Shown one piece after another: positions 52,218-61,361 of a stretch of 64,000 nt of DNA (position 1 is its first letter; every line of letters starts with the position of its first letter). A model generated the notes under the pieces. That model was not told the origin of the DNA and ran no database searches. It saw nothing but the letters and a program-made list of their open reading frames with translations. The stretch is from assembly GCA_965263335.1 (NCBI GenBank), contig CBDHHE010000001.1:2728001-2792000 (forward strand). The letters are read 5' to 3'. The DNA comes from Thermohalobaculum sp965263335. Lineage in GTDB: Bacteria; Pseudomonadota; Alphaproteobacteria; Rhodobacterales; Rhodobacteraceae. Both the position numbers and the translations under genes were made by a program.

Positions 52218-52956
52218 ACGCCAGCGCCGGAACAATCGCCCAGCCAATAATGGCCGCATAGAAGACGCTGATCGGGATCAGCCCGTGCACATTGGCGGCG
52301 AGCACCCCCGCAACCAGGAACACGTGCGCGCCGATGCCCCAGCAAATCCCGAGAACCACCTCCCGCGCCCGGGCGATCTGCCGCGCCAGCAAGGCCTGCC
52401 CGAAAATCACCGACAGCGGCAGAAACAACACCACGCTCGTCACAAGGCCCGGGTTGTAGCTGCCACTTGCCGCGGCGAGAGCAAGATGACTGAGCCCGTT
52501 GACAAAGACCACGCCGCCCATCGCGAGCGCCGGGAACACATGCGATGGCGCCCGCCAGATCGCGATGAATCCGATCAGCCAGACAACCGAAGTGTTGATG
52601 AAGAAGATCGCCTCCGGTGACATCGCCGCCGCGGCTGCCGGGCCGAAAGCATTGCGCAACATCTCGTTCAGGAGCTCACGGAGCGGATAGATCCGGCCCA
52701 GCGCATCGATCCAGTGCTCCTCGAACTGGTGCACCATGTAGGCAGCCGTCATCAAGGTCGCCATCAACTTGACGTCGGCGAGAACCGGTCCCGCATCAGG
52801 GGCGCGGTTTGTGAACCCCATAAAAACCAGGACCGGAGCGGCGAACGTTCCGATCTTCATCCAATGCTCTGCCAGGAAAGCTTGCTGACCAGCCGGCACC
52901 CAGAGCGCCGCAAACAGAACGATCATTGCGGCGAGTGCTGGCCGGGAGTGAGTCAC
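52189..52956 (-). CDS. HXXEE-domain multipass membrane protein
   Basis: A 255-aa inner-membrane protein with about seven hydrophobic segments and the family-defining VHQFEEHW (HxxEE) near residue 75. A second His (NGLSHLALA) follows the pattern of the family, which may bind a metal or act as a membrane hydrolase, but its function is unknown. The upstream 4-TM protein gene ends 3 bp before its start, so they form an operon. Convergent with the patatin gene. Confidence 0.82.
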   Translation of the reverse strand: MTHSRPALAAMIVLFAALWVPAGQQAFLAEHWMKIGTFAAPVLVFMGFTNRAPDAGPVLADVKLMATLMTAAYMVHQFEEHWIDALGRIYPLRELLNEMLRNAFGPAAAAAMSPEAIFFINTSVVWLIGFIAIWRAPSHVFPALAMGGVVFVNGLSHLALAAASGSYNPGLVTSVVLFLPLSVIFGQALLARQIARAREVVLGICWGIGAHVFLVAGVLAANVHGLIPISVFYAAIIGWAIVPALAFNPSRTRQA

Positions 52957-52959
52957 GCG

Positions 52960-53406
52960 TCATCCATCCGTCAGCCGACGCGGGGAAAGCCAAACCCAGA
53001 AGCTGAGGACGACCGCCGATCCGGACACGATCGTCATCAAGGTGCCGGGCATGAAGTTCACGTATCCGGGAAAATCCACGAACAGCAGGTAGCCGAGATC
53101 TGCGAGCCCGCCGATCAAGCCGGTCACCCAGATCGATGTCAGATTTCCGCGCCAAATGAAGACTGCCCCGACCGTGGTGCAAACCCCGAACCAAAGCAGG
53201 TTCCAGGCGTGCTGGTTCAGTATCCCTCCAACGGCCCCGTGGTAGTCGGCCGCCAGAGCACTTGGCTCGACCGCGTCGGCAATTGCGGCAAAGCCCCCGG
53301 AAGCATCCGCAGAAAGAACCAGGATACCGGCAATTGCGTGCACCAGTCCCCAGATGATCCAGAGCCCCGCCGACACTTTCAAAGCCAGCCGCTGCACGTC
53401 TGTCAT
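52960..53406 (-). CDS. Small four-helix membrane protein
   Basis: A 148-aa protein with four membrane helices (LKVSAGLWIIWGLVHAIAGILVL, AWNLLWFGVCTTVGAVFIW, WVTGLIGGLADLGYLLF, LMTIVSGSAVVLSFWVWL). His residues in LVHAIAG and DYHGAVG might be metal- or ligand-binding. ATG 53406 follows GGGGGAA. It precedes the HXXEE gene by 3 nt and is divergent from a MarR regulator 96 bp away, which probably represses both. No known family. Confidence 0.7.
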   Translation of the reverse strand: MTDVQRLALKVSAGLWIIWGLVHAIAGILVLSADASGGFAAIADAVEPSALAADYHGAVGGILNQHAWNLLWFGVCTTVGAVFIWRGNLTSIWVTGLIGGLADLGYLLFVDFPGYVNFMPGTLMTIVSGSAVVLSFWVWLSPRRLTDG

Positions 53407-53502
53407 GGCCGTTCCCCCCACATGAGCACTGCGATATGCCCGTTTTCTCAAAAAGCCGGTGGCAGTATGCTCGTGGAATCGACTAGCTGAAGAAAGTGGA
53501 CT

Positions 53503-53934
53503 TTGTCAACCAATTCACGCACCCCCGATACCGAGATTGCGCGTCTCGTCGATCGCTTTATGAGGCGGATTCACGCGTCACTGAACGCACGCGCGCCCGA
53601 GTTTGATGTCCACCGGGTCGGACCAAACGGCGGTATTCTCTTGCTCACGCTGGCCGAGATCGAGCCCGCCCGCATTCAGGACCTGGTTCGGGAGATGTCG
53701 CGGGACAAGTCGCAGATGACACGGCTGATCGGTGCGCTCGAGACAAAGGGTCTGATAGAGCGCAAGGGTGCTCCGAACGATGCACGGGTCTCACTGATGA
53801 GCTTGACGCCTGAAGGACGGCAGACCGTGCTGACACTGCAAAGTGCGGTCGCAGAGGTGATCGATGACCTCCTTGCGCCGCTGACCTCCTACGAGAAGCA
53901 GGCGTTCAAGGAGATCCTGCACCGAACCTCGTAG
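53503..53934 (+). CDS. MarR-family transcriptional regulator
   Basis: A 143-aa winged-helix regulator: dimer helix EIARLVDRFMRRIHASL, recognition part RIQDLVREMSRDKSQMTRLIGALETKGLIERKG spanning the HTH (key SQMTRLIGALE), and the wing DARVSLMSLTPEG. The start is a TTG at 53503 with a weak site; no ATG is near. It faces the two small membrane-protein genes and likely controls them in response to an aromatic or antimicrobial ligand. Confidence 0.85.
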   Translation: MSTNSRTPDTEIARLVDRFMRRIHASLNARAPEFDVHRVGPNGGILLLTLAEIEPARIQDLVREMSRDKSQMTRLIGALETKGLIERKGAPNDARVSLMSLTPEGRQTVLTLQSAVAEVIDDLLAPLTSYEKQAFKEILHRTS

Positions 53935-53998
53935 TGGTCCTGCCAGACATCGACAGATGCAGGCCGAGGGCGGTTGCGAGGGAGCCTGTGGCCCGAGC

Positions 53999-56095
53999 TT
54001 ACTCCACCGTGACGAAGTCGATGTCCGGCAAGTCCGCACCTGCTCCTTCGGCGCGGATCGTCGCAACGACCTTTCGCCAGTCCGCAAATCCCTGGTGCGG
54101 CTTGGTGCCTGCAGGAAACAAGTCGGCCTGCACAACATCCAGTAGCCGCTCTCCCGCCGCGAGCATCTGCTCCGCCTCCGCTTCACGGCCAAGAGCCGAC
54201 TCCGTCGCTGCCGAAAGAATATGCACGAGAGCGAGCTCGTAATCGTGCAACGGGATGGACGGCACGTTCGCAAAGTCCCGCAGCCGGGCCCAGTCACCGG
54301 CGGCCCGTTCGAATTCACCTGCCTCGTGGCACAGTCGCGCACGGATGTAGCGCAACGGCGGATCGATGAAGCCATTGTCCTCGGCTGCGGCGACTGCACG
54401 GTCCATGTGTCCGATCGCGACATGACGCAGGGTGTCCAGCTCAATGGCATCCGGCATGCGTCCCAGATATCGCCCGTTGGCGTCACGCGGCCGCCAGAGC
54501 GCCTCGAAGGCTGCGATGTAACTGGTCATCGCCTCGAGGAATGCCGGATCCGCATCCGCCTTTCGGACCGGGCGGTCCGCCACCGGCGCGGCGCTCAACG
54601 CATCCCAGTCGATCGCAAACCCGACCATCGTTGAATGAGGCCCCGGCAACCGCTCGCCAAGGGTGAACCAGAGCGCGTCGTCCGCACGATCACGGTCGGG
54701 ATCGGCGCGCGCAATGCTGGTCATGATCCCATAGGCTTTGCAGACGGTGCGGCCAAAGCTGCGGAAAGCGCCGTCGATCCGGCCATCACGGTGACCCGCC
54801 AATGCGTCGATCGCAAAGTCCGTATCGACCGATCCCGCACCCGCATCCAGCGCCGGCGCAACAGTTTCCAGCCGGGCACGGGTTTCGAGCCACTTGCCGA
54901 CGCTCGGCGTGAAGTGTGCATCGCCAAAGAATTCGTTGGTCTCGGCGAGCGCTGCGGCGAGGAAGTGGTTGGACTGGACAATCCGGTCGGCGGGTTCACT
55001 GGCCTCAACGCGCCCGTCATAGCGGTTGCGCTCATCCTCCCGGCCATTGAGTTCAATGCGCAGACTGCGGCCCGCGCGGGCATCCGACACCACGATGGTC
55101 CAAGAGGCGAAGTGCTTGATGTCGCGCACCAGATCCACGGCTTCGTCGAGGCTCCCGGCCTCGCGCAGAATCCGCTGCTGCACCACGGGTGCAATCTCCC
55201 ACCCGCCATCGGTGTCGCCCGATGTGAAATTGACCGTCGACATCTGATGCAACGAGCACGCAATGCCTCGGTCGTTCATCCCGCTGATCCCCCCCGGATA
55301 GATCAGGCCGGCAGTGCCGACCGAGGCGAACCGGTGCCAGGATGGATTGGTTTCGCGCTCGTCCGTCAGGAAAATCCCCGGATAGCGATTCCAGGCGAAA
55401 AACGCGCCATCGAAATTGCGCGCGTGCAAGCCGCGGCCATCGGCGCAGAGATCGGGCGCTGCGGCAAACCCAGTGCAGCCGAAACCCACACACCGGGGAC
55501 CGGTGCGCCCGCGCTGTGCCGCGGCACCGATCTCCCGCCTCCGCAAGAGTGCTTCCGAGCGCACATTGCGCTCCTGGCGACCCGGGCGAAAGCGCAGAAC
55601 CGCGCCGATGACGTAAAAAATGTTCTCCGACACCTCAGCCGCCAACGGCTTCTTCAGCCGCCTCGTGAGACCGGTTGCAAGGTTGCCGGCATCGATCGCC
55701 ACATTCGCGTCGATCACTTCCTGTTGCGTGAAGATCGGATCGTCAAGCGCATCAAAGATTCCACTTCCCAACGCTCGTACGCCGTGGCGAAACTCGGATG
55801 AACAGGCGTCGAAGACCTCGGTGGATATTCGCCGGTAAATCGCATCGGCAACCGTGTCAATCCAGTCGCGCGGCGTGTCCGTATCGACACGTATCGTGTC
55901 GATGATCTCGGCGAAGACACCATCCTCGATCTCCTTGGCGAGCAACCGGCCGTGATCGTAGCAATTGTCCGCGAAAGCGCCTTGCTGAGCCAAGAGAAAG
56001 AAGCGCTTGCCTGCCGCAGTGTACCAGCTCAGGCGGCTGCGTGATCTTGCTTCACCGGGCGCGAGTTCACGCGTCTCCAAGGGCGTTACGGTCAT
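53999..56095 (-). CDS. C45-type autoproteolytic Ntn hydrolase (acyltransferase/phospholipase-like)
   Basis: A 698-aa protein of the peptidase C45 / acyl-coenzyme A:6-aminopenicillanate acyltransferase type. A Cys within GFGCTGFAAAPDLCADGRG is the expected nucleophile formed by self-cleavage, and LHARNFD and GGISGMNDRGIACSLHQM are family segments. The mature beta-chain would be about 490 aa, long for the family, with a TPR-like C-terminal tail (YIRARLCHEAGEFERAAGDWARL). ATG 56095 follows GGAGG at 5 nt. No signal peptide seen. Substrate unknown. Confidence 0.78.
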   Translation of the reverse strand: MTVTPLETRELAPGEARSRSRLSWYTAAGKRFFLLAQQGAFADNCYDHGRLLAKEIEDGVFAEIIDTIRVDTDTPRDWIDTVADAIYRRISTEVFDACSSEFRHGVRALGSGIFDALDDPIFTQQEVIDANVAIDAGNLATGLTRRLKKPLAAEVSENIFYVIGAVLRFRPGRQERNVRSEALLRRREIGAAAQRGRTGPRCVGFGCTGFAAAPDLCADGRGLHARNFDGAFFAWNRYPGIFLTDERETNPSWHRFASVGTAGLIYPGGISGMNDRGIACSLHQMSTVNFTSGDTDGGWEIAPVVQQRILREAGSLDEAVDLVRDIKHFASWTIVVSDARAGRSLRIELNGREDERNRYDGRVEASEPADRIVQSNHFLAAALAETNEFFGDAHFTPSVGKWLETRARLETVAPALDAGAGSVDTDFAIDALAGHRDGRIDGAFRSFGRTVCKAYGIMTSIARADPDRDRADDALWFTLGERLPGPHSTMVGFAIDWDALSAAPVADRPVRKADADPAFLEAMTSYIAAFEALWRPRDANGRYLGRMPDAIELDTLRHVAIGHMDRAVAAAEDNGFIDPPLRYIRARLCHEAGEFERAAGDWARLRDFANVPSIPLHDYELALVHILSAATESALGREAEAEQMLAAGERLLDVVQADLFPAGTKPHQGFADWRKVVATIRAEGAGADLPDIDFVTVE

Positions 56096-56239
56096 GTGCG
56101 CCTCCAAATTCCTAGGTCAGACAATGGGGTCACCCTGTGGTGGACCAACACCGCGTCAACGCGGGCGGGACCCCGTGTGCAAACAATACGATTGCCCCGG
56201 ACCGCCGGACGCAACCGGCGGCAGGCGCGGACGCTCAAG

Positions 56240-58666
56240 TCAATAAAGGTCTACGCGAAACTTCTTCGTGCTCCAGTAGGCACGGGCCAGCCCGAGAAGA
56301 CGATCAGCGGGCGCCGAGCTGTCGATCGTGATGCCGTGTTCCGCGGTGATCCGGTCGATTGCCGCGCGCGTCTGATTGCCGATCACACCATCGACGGTCA
56401 CGTCTTCTCCGAGATCGCCAAGCAGCATTTGTGCCGCCCTGTCCATGTCCTTCGGGCCGATCGAGGCGAGCACATCCCGAGCTGCCTTCACCGCCTCTTC
56501 GTCGCGCAGGACCGCCGCCTTGGCGGCGCGCACCGCCGCGTCCGCCGACTGATAGCCCTTGGGCGGCTGGTTCTGGATGATCCACGCCGCATTCGCACCG
56601 CCCCATGCGACACCGCGCTCCAGCCCCTCGTCGTACCAGCGGATGGCCTGCAGCGGGTCAGCCGGCACGCCCTCCGCGCCATTGAAGTAGAGCCGTCCGA
56701 TGTTCACCGGTGCAAACGGGTGACCGCCCATCGCCGCCTTCTGGTACCAGGCCAATGCCTCGCCGGGGCTCACGGCCTCGCCGCCCAAACCGCGCTCGTA
56801 GACCAGACCAAGATTGTGGAAACCGTAGATGTCATTGCGCGCGGCGGATTCCCGGAGATACCGCAGACCGCGCTTTGGTTCGCTGTGTTCGGAGTTTTCG
56901 TTCAGATAGTAGTAGCCCAACTCGTTCATCGCGAAGGTGTGACCCAGTTCGAGCGCCCGGCTCAGCAGGGCGAAACCGTGATTGCGCACATCCTCGGTCT
57001 CGCCATGGCGCAGAAACTGCTTGCCGAGCGCATGGAACGCGTAGGGATCGCCCTCCTGCACCCCTTGAGCATAAAACTCGAGCGCTTCCTTCGGCACGCC
57101 CTCCTCGGAGCGTCCGCCCTTGATAGAGTCCGCCTCGGCCACGAGGTCTCCGAGCGCATGCCACGCCCGGGTGTGCCGGAGATCGCGCGCACGTTCAAAA
57201 GCGGCCCGTGCCTCATCGAACTTCGTCTGCGCCTGAAGCCCGCGGCCGAGCTGATAGTAAAACCGGCCTGTTCCAGGCGACTCCGCAATTGCCGCCTCGC
57301 ACGCCGTCACGATGGCCTCGGGCTCGAGTTCGTTCGGATACCGTACGATCCCGATGCCTTCCGGATCCAGCCAGTCGCCCGCCTGAAAATCGCATTGATT
57401 GGCGGCAAGGCTCAGCTCGATCGCCACAGTCCCCGTCGACTCCGACGTGACAGTGACCTGCTCAGAGACTGTGAAGTCCTCGATATCTCCGCGCGCGGGT
57501 CTCTGGCCGGGAAGGTACTCGTAGAACAGGCTCGCAAGCGCCGTGGCAGGCAGTTCTTGCCCGGTGTAGTCCTGCTCCGGCACCGTTCCAAGCACCAGCC
57601 GGCCGGATTCCAGCTGGTCTGCAGAGACGCTGAGCGGGCCGGTGAACCCGGCGCCGAGCGACTCGAGAATGCCACGGCCGAGCGCCACCCGTCGCTCAAG
57701 CGGGCCTGTCAGCGAGACCTGACCATTGACGTTGCGCGAAGACACAACGCCCACCAGCTGCGCCAGCTGTTCCGGTTGAACGTTGACCGACGCGGCCTCG
57801 ACGGGTCCCTTCTCTTCGGGCTCAAAGAAGAACGGCTCGACCAGCGTCGAGCTGTCCCACGGAACCTGCAGGCCCGCTGTCATGTCGTAGACCTCGCGGC
57901 GCACGCGGCTGAGGATCTCGCTGATGCTTTGGTCGGGTGTGAGGCGCGCCTGCTCGATAAAGGCGCTGGTGAAGGGGCTGTTGCCATCCGCACCATCCAC
58001 GGCAATCGCGCCGGGCGAGGTCGAGTAGGCGAGGAACGTGTTGAAGGGCGCCGTCATCGAGTTGAAGCCCTCGCGGGCTTCGAACAGGGTTGTGTCGAGA
58101 TCCGTCATCATCGCCATGCCCGAGAACGGATTCTCGCGGCAACTGTCGAGGATCACCAGTTGCATCCGCGACCGCGCGGCGAGGATTGCGACAAGGCTCT
58201 CCAGTGTCACCGTCTCGAACGGGGTGTCGTAGGCTGATTCAAGGGCTGCATCGGTCGGCAGCAGATAGTTCCGCCGCCCGATCTGGATCCCGTGTCCGGC
58301 ATAGTAGAACAACACCTCAGATTCGGGATCGAGTGCGAAAAGAACCCGGCGCAGCAGATCCTCGAACCCGCGCTTGTCCAGATCGTACCCTTCAAACACC
58401 CGGAAGCCCTGCTCACGCAGGAACCCCGCCATCGCTTTGGCGTCGCTGCCCGCATTCGCGAGACTGGGAATATCCTCGTAGGTGTTGTTGCCGACAACCA
58501 CGGCGTAGCGCTGGACGACCGCAGGCGCTTGCGCAACCGCTTCAGGAGCCTCGATCAAGCCGAGGCCCCTGAACAGGGTCGTGTCATCACCGAAGGATTG
58601 CGCCTGAGCACCAGTTGCCAAAGCGACGGCGCAAAGAGCGCCCAGGGAAACATGCAGTCGACGCAT
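56240..58666 (-). CDS. Secreted caspase-like (C14) protease with Sel1 repeats and C-terminal peptidoglycan-binding-like module
   Basis: An 808-aa exported protein. After a signal peptide (MRRLHVSLGALCAVALATGAQA) comes a caspase domain with catalytic His125 (YYAGHGIQ) and Cys176 (LDSCRENPF). A beta-rich middle (about 275-430) follows, then Sel1-type repeats (ALGKQFLRHGETEDVRN, AMNELGYYYLNENSEH, NLGLVYERGLGGEAVSPGEA, IGRLYFNGAEGVPADPLQA). The end has VDGVIGNQTRAAIDR, like a peptidoglycan-binding repeat. GAGGA is 6 nt before ATG 58666, better than the ATG at 58672. The next gene shares the end module. Confidence 0.88.
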   Translation of the reverse strand: MRRLHVSLGALCAVALATGAQAQSFGDDTTLFRGLGLIEAPEAVAQAPAVVQRYAVVVGNNTYEDIPSLANAGSDAKAMAGFLREQGFRVFEGYDLDKRGFEDLLRRVLFALDPESEVLFYYAGHGIQIGRRNYLLPTDAALESAYDTPFETVTLESLVAILAARSRMQLVILDSCRENPFSGMAMMTDLDTTLFEAREGFNSMTAPFNTFLAYSTSPGAIAVDGADGNSPFTSAFIEQARLTPDQSISEILSRVRREVYDMTAGLQVPWDSSTLVEPFFFEPEEKGPVEAASVNVQPEQLAQLVGVVSSRNVNGQVSLTGPLERRVALGRGILESLGAGFTGPLSVSADQLESGRLVLGTVPEQDYTGQELPATALASLFYEYLPGQRPARGDIEDFTVSEQVTVTSESTGTVAIELSLAANQCDFQAGDWLDPEGIGIVRYPNELEPEAIVTACEAAIAESPGTGRFYYQLGRGLQAQTKFDEARAAFERARDLRHTRAWHALGDLVAEADSIKGGRSEEGVPKEALEFYAQGVQEGDPYAFHALGKQFLRHGETEDVRNHGFALLSRALELGHTFAMNELGYYYLNENSEHSEPKRGLRYLRESAARNDIYGFHNLGLVYERGLGGEAVSPGEALAWYQKAAMGGHPFAPVNIGRLYFNGAEGVPADPLQAIRWYDEGLERGVAWGGANAAWIIQNQPPKGYQSADAAVRAAKAAVLRDEEAVKAARDVLASIGPKDMDRAAQMLLGDLGEDVTVDGVIGNQTRAAIDRITAEHGITIDSSAPADRLLGLARAYWSTKKFRVDLY

Positions 58667-58724
58667 CTTCATTCCTCGCTGACTGGTTCTGTCAGGTCAG
58701 GGCAGTTGGGAAGAGGTGGAGAGG

Positions 58725-59483
58725 CTACCAGCCTCCACCGCCGCCGCCGCCGCCTCCACCGCCTCCTCCGCCGCCGCCGCCTCCACCGCCGCCGCCTCCA
58801 CCGCCGCCGCCGCCGCCGCCTCCACCGCCGCCATCGCTATCGGAGGCGCCGAGGAGAACGGACAGGCCGCTCGAGGATTTGAGGTTGGTGCTGCCGGTGC
58901 TGGCCGGAACATCCGTTTCGGCAGTTTTCACGACGGGTGCTTCGGCTTCGACTGTCTCGACCGCGGGTGCAGACGGTGTGCTCGGCGCATTGCGCGGCGG
59001 CGTCGTTGTCGCCGGTGCAGCTGCCGTCACCGCCGCGGCGGGCTTGCTCACCGCGGGCTTGCTGCGGCTTGTCGTCGTCGCGGCCGGCTGAACCGCGGGC
59101 GCTGTCGCCACGGTTTGTCCTCCGAGCCCGGGTCCGAGGGCGTTCACGGAGGTCCGGAGCGAGGCCAGCAAAGCGCCTGAGTAGAACCCGGTCGCGGGTT
59201 CACCTGTGCGGGTCTGGTACATCTTGATCGCGCTTCGCGTATCGGCGCCGACCACACCGTCGGTCGCGCCCACCGGATAGCCGAGGCGCTTCAGCAACGC
59301 CTGCATCTCGATCGTTTGCGACGTGGTGAGACCTTCATCCCGGTCCAAGGGCGCCGCCTGGGGCGCGTTCACGGCAACCGCGCTCGGCTGGCTGGGCGCC
59401 GGAGCCTGAACACATCCTGCAAGAAGAGCTGCCGCGGCTACACTAACCAAGAAGCGGCCACGTACGAATCCATGAGTAAACAT
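58725..59483 (-). CDS. Peptidoglycan-binding lipoprotein with a 34-glycine C-terminal tract
   Basis: A 252-aa lipoprotein: lipobox LLAGC near residue 24, a PG-binding repeat at about 55-110 (EMQALLKRLGYPVGATDGVVGADTRSAIK spans the repeat; note DGVVGADTRSAI), an Ala/Thr/Pro-rich linker, then 34 consecutive Gly codons (58731-58832) and a final Trp. The tract uses GGC, GGA and GGT mixed, so it is not a simple single-codon run. It is upstream of the caspase gene on the same strand, 58 nt away. Probably a surface or wall-anchored protein. Confidence 0.85.
   Translation of the reverse strand: MFTHGFVRGRFLVSVAAAALLAGCVQAPAPSQPSAVAVNAPQAAPLDRDEGLTTSQTIEMQALLKRLGYPVGATDGVVGADTRSAIKMYQTRTGEPATGFYSGALLASLRTSVNALGPGLGGQTVATAPAVQPAATTTSRSKPAVSKPAAAVTAAAPATTTPPRNAPSTPSAPAVETVEAEAPVVKTAETDVPASTGSTNLKSSSGLSVLLGASDSDGGGGGGGGGGGGGGGGGGGGGGGGGGGGGGGGGGW
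58731..58832 (-). repeat. Trinucleotide repeat tract encoding poly-glycine
   Basis: 102 bases, 34 in-frame GGN codons in the minus direction, grouped in near-repeats such as GGT-GGA-GGC. Such a tract is open to slippage in units of three, so length may vary between strains without breaking the frame. Confidence 0.9.
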
Positions 59484-59634
59484 CACAATAAACCTTTATC
59501 TCGCGTCCCCCGTCTTAAATCGTACCAGAGGCCTCATAGGCAGTCAAACTGTGCCCCCTGAAGTTGCCGCGCTTGCCCGGTACTCCGCCGTCCGCTACGC
59601 AGAGCGCCTCTGACGTCTCGACCACCAGAACGGC

Positions 59635-60891
59635 ATGATCACCGATAACGCCAGCACCCAGCCCCCAGCGCCGGACAGCCCTGCTGCCTGGTGGAGGTTG
59701 GTCGTGTCGCTCGCAATCAGCACGATCGCCGGGGTGGGCCTCTGGTCTGTGGTGGTCGTGCTGCCAATCATCGAGGTCGAGTTCGGCATCGATCGCGGCG
59801 GTGCCTCGTTTCCCTACACCGCAACCATGCTGGGCTTTGCCGCCGGCGGTGTGCTGATGGGCCGGCTCGCCGATCGCTTCGGGATTCGCGTGCCGCTGGG
59901 CATCGGCGCGGTCTCGTTGGGGATCGGATACATCCTTGCAGCCTTTGCGCAGACCTATGAACAGTACGTTGCCGTGCAGGCAGTGCTCATCGGCTTCATC
60001 GGCGCATCGCCGTCGTTCGGCCCGCTGGTCGCAGATGTCTCTCACTGGTTCCTGCGCCGCAGAGGCGTCGCGATCTCGGTGGTTGCAAGCGGCAACTACC
60101 TGGCCGGCACGATCTGGCCGCCGATCCTGCAGTTTGCAATCGAGCAGAGCGACTGGCGGAGCGCTCATGTGGGCATCGGGCTCTTCTGCATCGTCAGCCT
60201 CGTGCCGCTGATCTTCTGCCTGCGCCGCGGGCAGCCGCGCGGTGCCGGTGACGACGAGGCCGCGCGAGCAAACGCTCGGACGAGCGGGTCTCCCGCGACG
60301 CTGCAGACCCTGCTGGTGATCGCGGGGCTGGCCTGCTGCGTTGCCATGTCGATGCCCCAGGTGCACATCGTGGCCTACTGCGTCGACATCGGCTACGGCC
60401 CCGCGCGCGGCACGGAGATGTTGTCGATCATGCTGGGTCTCGGCGTCGTGAGCCGTCTCGCATCGGGCATGATCGCCGACTGGATCGGCGGGGTGCGAAC
60501 GCTCATCCTGGGATCGTGCCTGCAGTGCCTCACATTGCTGCTCTACCTGCCATTCGACGGACTGGTCTCGCTCTATGTGATCTCCGCGCTTTTCGGGCTG
60601 AGCCAGGGCGGGATCGTGCCGAGCTACGCGGTGATCGTGCGCGAGAGGTTTCCGGCGCGCGAAGCGGGCACGCGCGTGAGCCTCGTCATCACGGCAACCG
60701 TCGCGGGGATGGCGCTCGGCGGCTGGCTTTCGGGTGAGATCTACGACCTGACGGGCTCCTACGAGATGGCCTTTCTCCATGGCATTGCCTGGAACCTGCT
60801 GAACATGGGCATTGCATTCTGGCTGCTCCTTGGGAGGCGTCCGCGTCAGCCGGCAGAGGCGAAACTCCCAGGCGCGGTGGCATCATCGTGA
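59635..60891 (+). CDS. MFS transporter (monocarboxylate/oxalate-formate type)
   Basis: A 418-aa inner-membrane carrier with 12 hydrophobic helices. The second loop has MGRLADRFGIRVPLGIG, helix 5 contains RRRGVAISVVASGNYLAGTIWP, and the sixth-seventh loop is charged (RRGQPRGAGDDEAARANA). The NAGT/SGNYLAG pattern is shared with monocarboxylate and oxalate-formate-type MFS proteins. The gene ends in GTGA, overlapping tsaE. It is divergent from the poly-Gly lipoprotein across 151 bp. Substrate unknown. Confidence 0.88.
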   Translation: MITDNASTQPPAPDSPAAWWRLVVSLAISTIAGVGLWSVVVVLPIIEVEFGIDRGGASFPYTATMLGFAAGGVLMGRLADRFGIRVPLGIGAVSLGIGYILAAFAQTYEQYVAVQAVLIGFIGASPSFGPLVADVSHWFLRRRGVAISVVASGNYLAGTIWPPILQFAIEQSDWRSAHVGIGLFCIVSLVPLIFCLRRGQPRGAGDDEAARANARTSGSPATLQTLLVIAGLACCVAMSMPQVHIVAYCVDIGYGPARGTEMLSIMLGLGVVSRLASGMIADWIGGVRTLILGSCLQCLTLLLYLPFDGLVSLYVISALFGLSQGGIVPSYAVIVRERFPAREAGTRVSLVITATVAGMALGGWLSGEIYDLTGSYEMAFLHGIAWNLLNMGIAFWLLLGRRPRQPAEAKLPGAVASS

Positions 60892-61361
60892 CGGGCCTCC
60901 AGATCGCAGAGAAGCGCTTCGAGAGCGAATCGCCCGAAGCGACCGAGGCGATCGCGGCCCGGCTCGCAGCACAGCTCGGTGGCGGCGATTGCATTGCCCT
61001 GCATGGCGGTCTGGGTGCGGGCAAGTCGCTGATGGCGCGTGCCATCATTCGCACGGTGCTGCACGATCCGGACCACGAGGTGCCCTCGCCCACCTACACG
61101 CTGGTCAATGTCTACGAAGCCGCAGGGTTCGAGATCTGGCACGCCGATCTCTACCGGATCGCAGATGCGGACGAGCTGAACGAAATCGGGCTCGATCAGG
61201 CTCTGGAGCATGCGCTGGTGCTGATCGAATGGCCTGAACGCTGGCCCGGAGGATTGCCCGCGCAGCGCCTGGACGTTCATATTGAGGGCAGCGGCGAGGC
61301 GCGTCAGATCGTGTTTGCGCCGCGCGGTGGCTGGCAGGGGCATGGCGCATGGGAGACCTGA
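60888..61361 (+). CDS. tsaE: tRNA threonylcarbamoyladenosine biosynthesis ATPase
   Basis: A 157-aa P-loop protein needed, with TsaB, TsaC and TsaD, for the t6A37 modification of ANN-decoding tRNAs. Walker A GGLGAGKSL is near residue 40, followed by VPSPTYTLVNVYEAAG and the DLYRIADADELNEIGLD signature. The GTG start at 60888 overlaps the MFS stop, and the stop overlaps the amgK start (TGATG), so translation is coupled along the operon. Confidence 0.95.
   Translation: MTGLQIAEKRFESESPEATEAIAARLAAQLGGGDCIALHGGLGAGKSLMARAIIRTVLHDPDHEVPSPTYTLVNVYEAAGFEIWHADLYRIADADELNEIGLDQALEHALVLIEWPERWPGGLPAQRLDVHIEGSGEARQIVFAPRGGWQGHGAWET

Noticed and set aside
56096..58237. Plus-strand open frame of 713 aa
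   Set aside because: Shadow of the caspase-like gene, which has clear domains and a signal peptide on the other strand.
58731..58832. Repetitive tract as a CRISPR array
   Set aside because: Units are three bases with no spacers; it is an in-frame poly-glycine coding tract.
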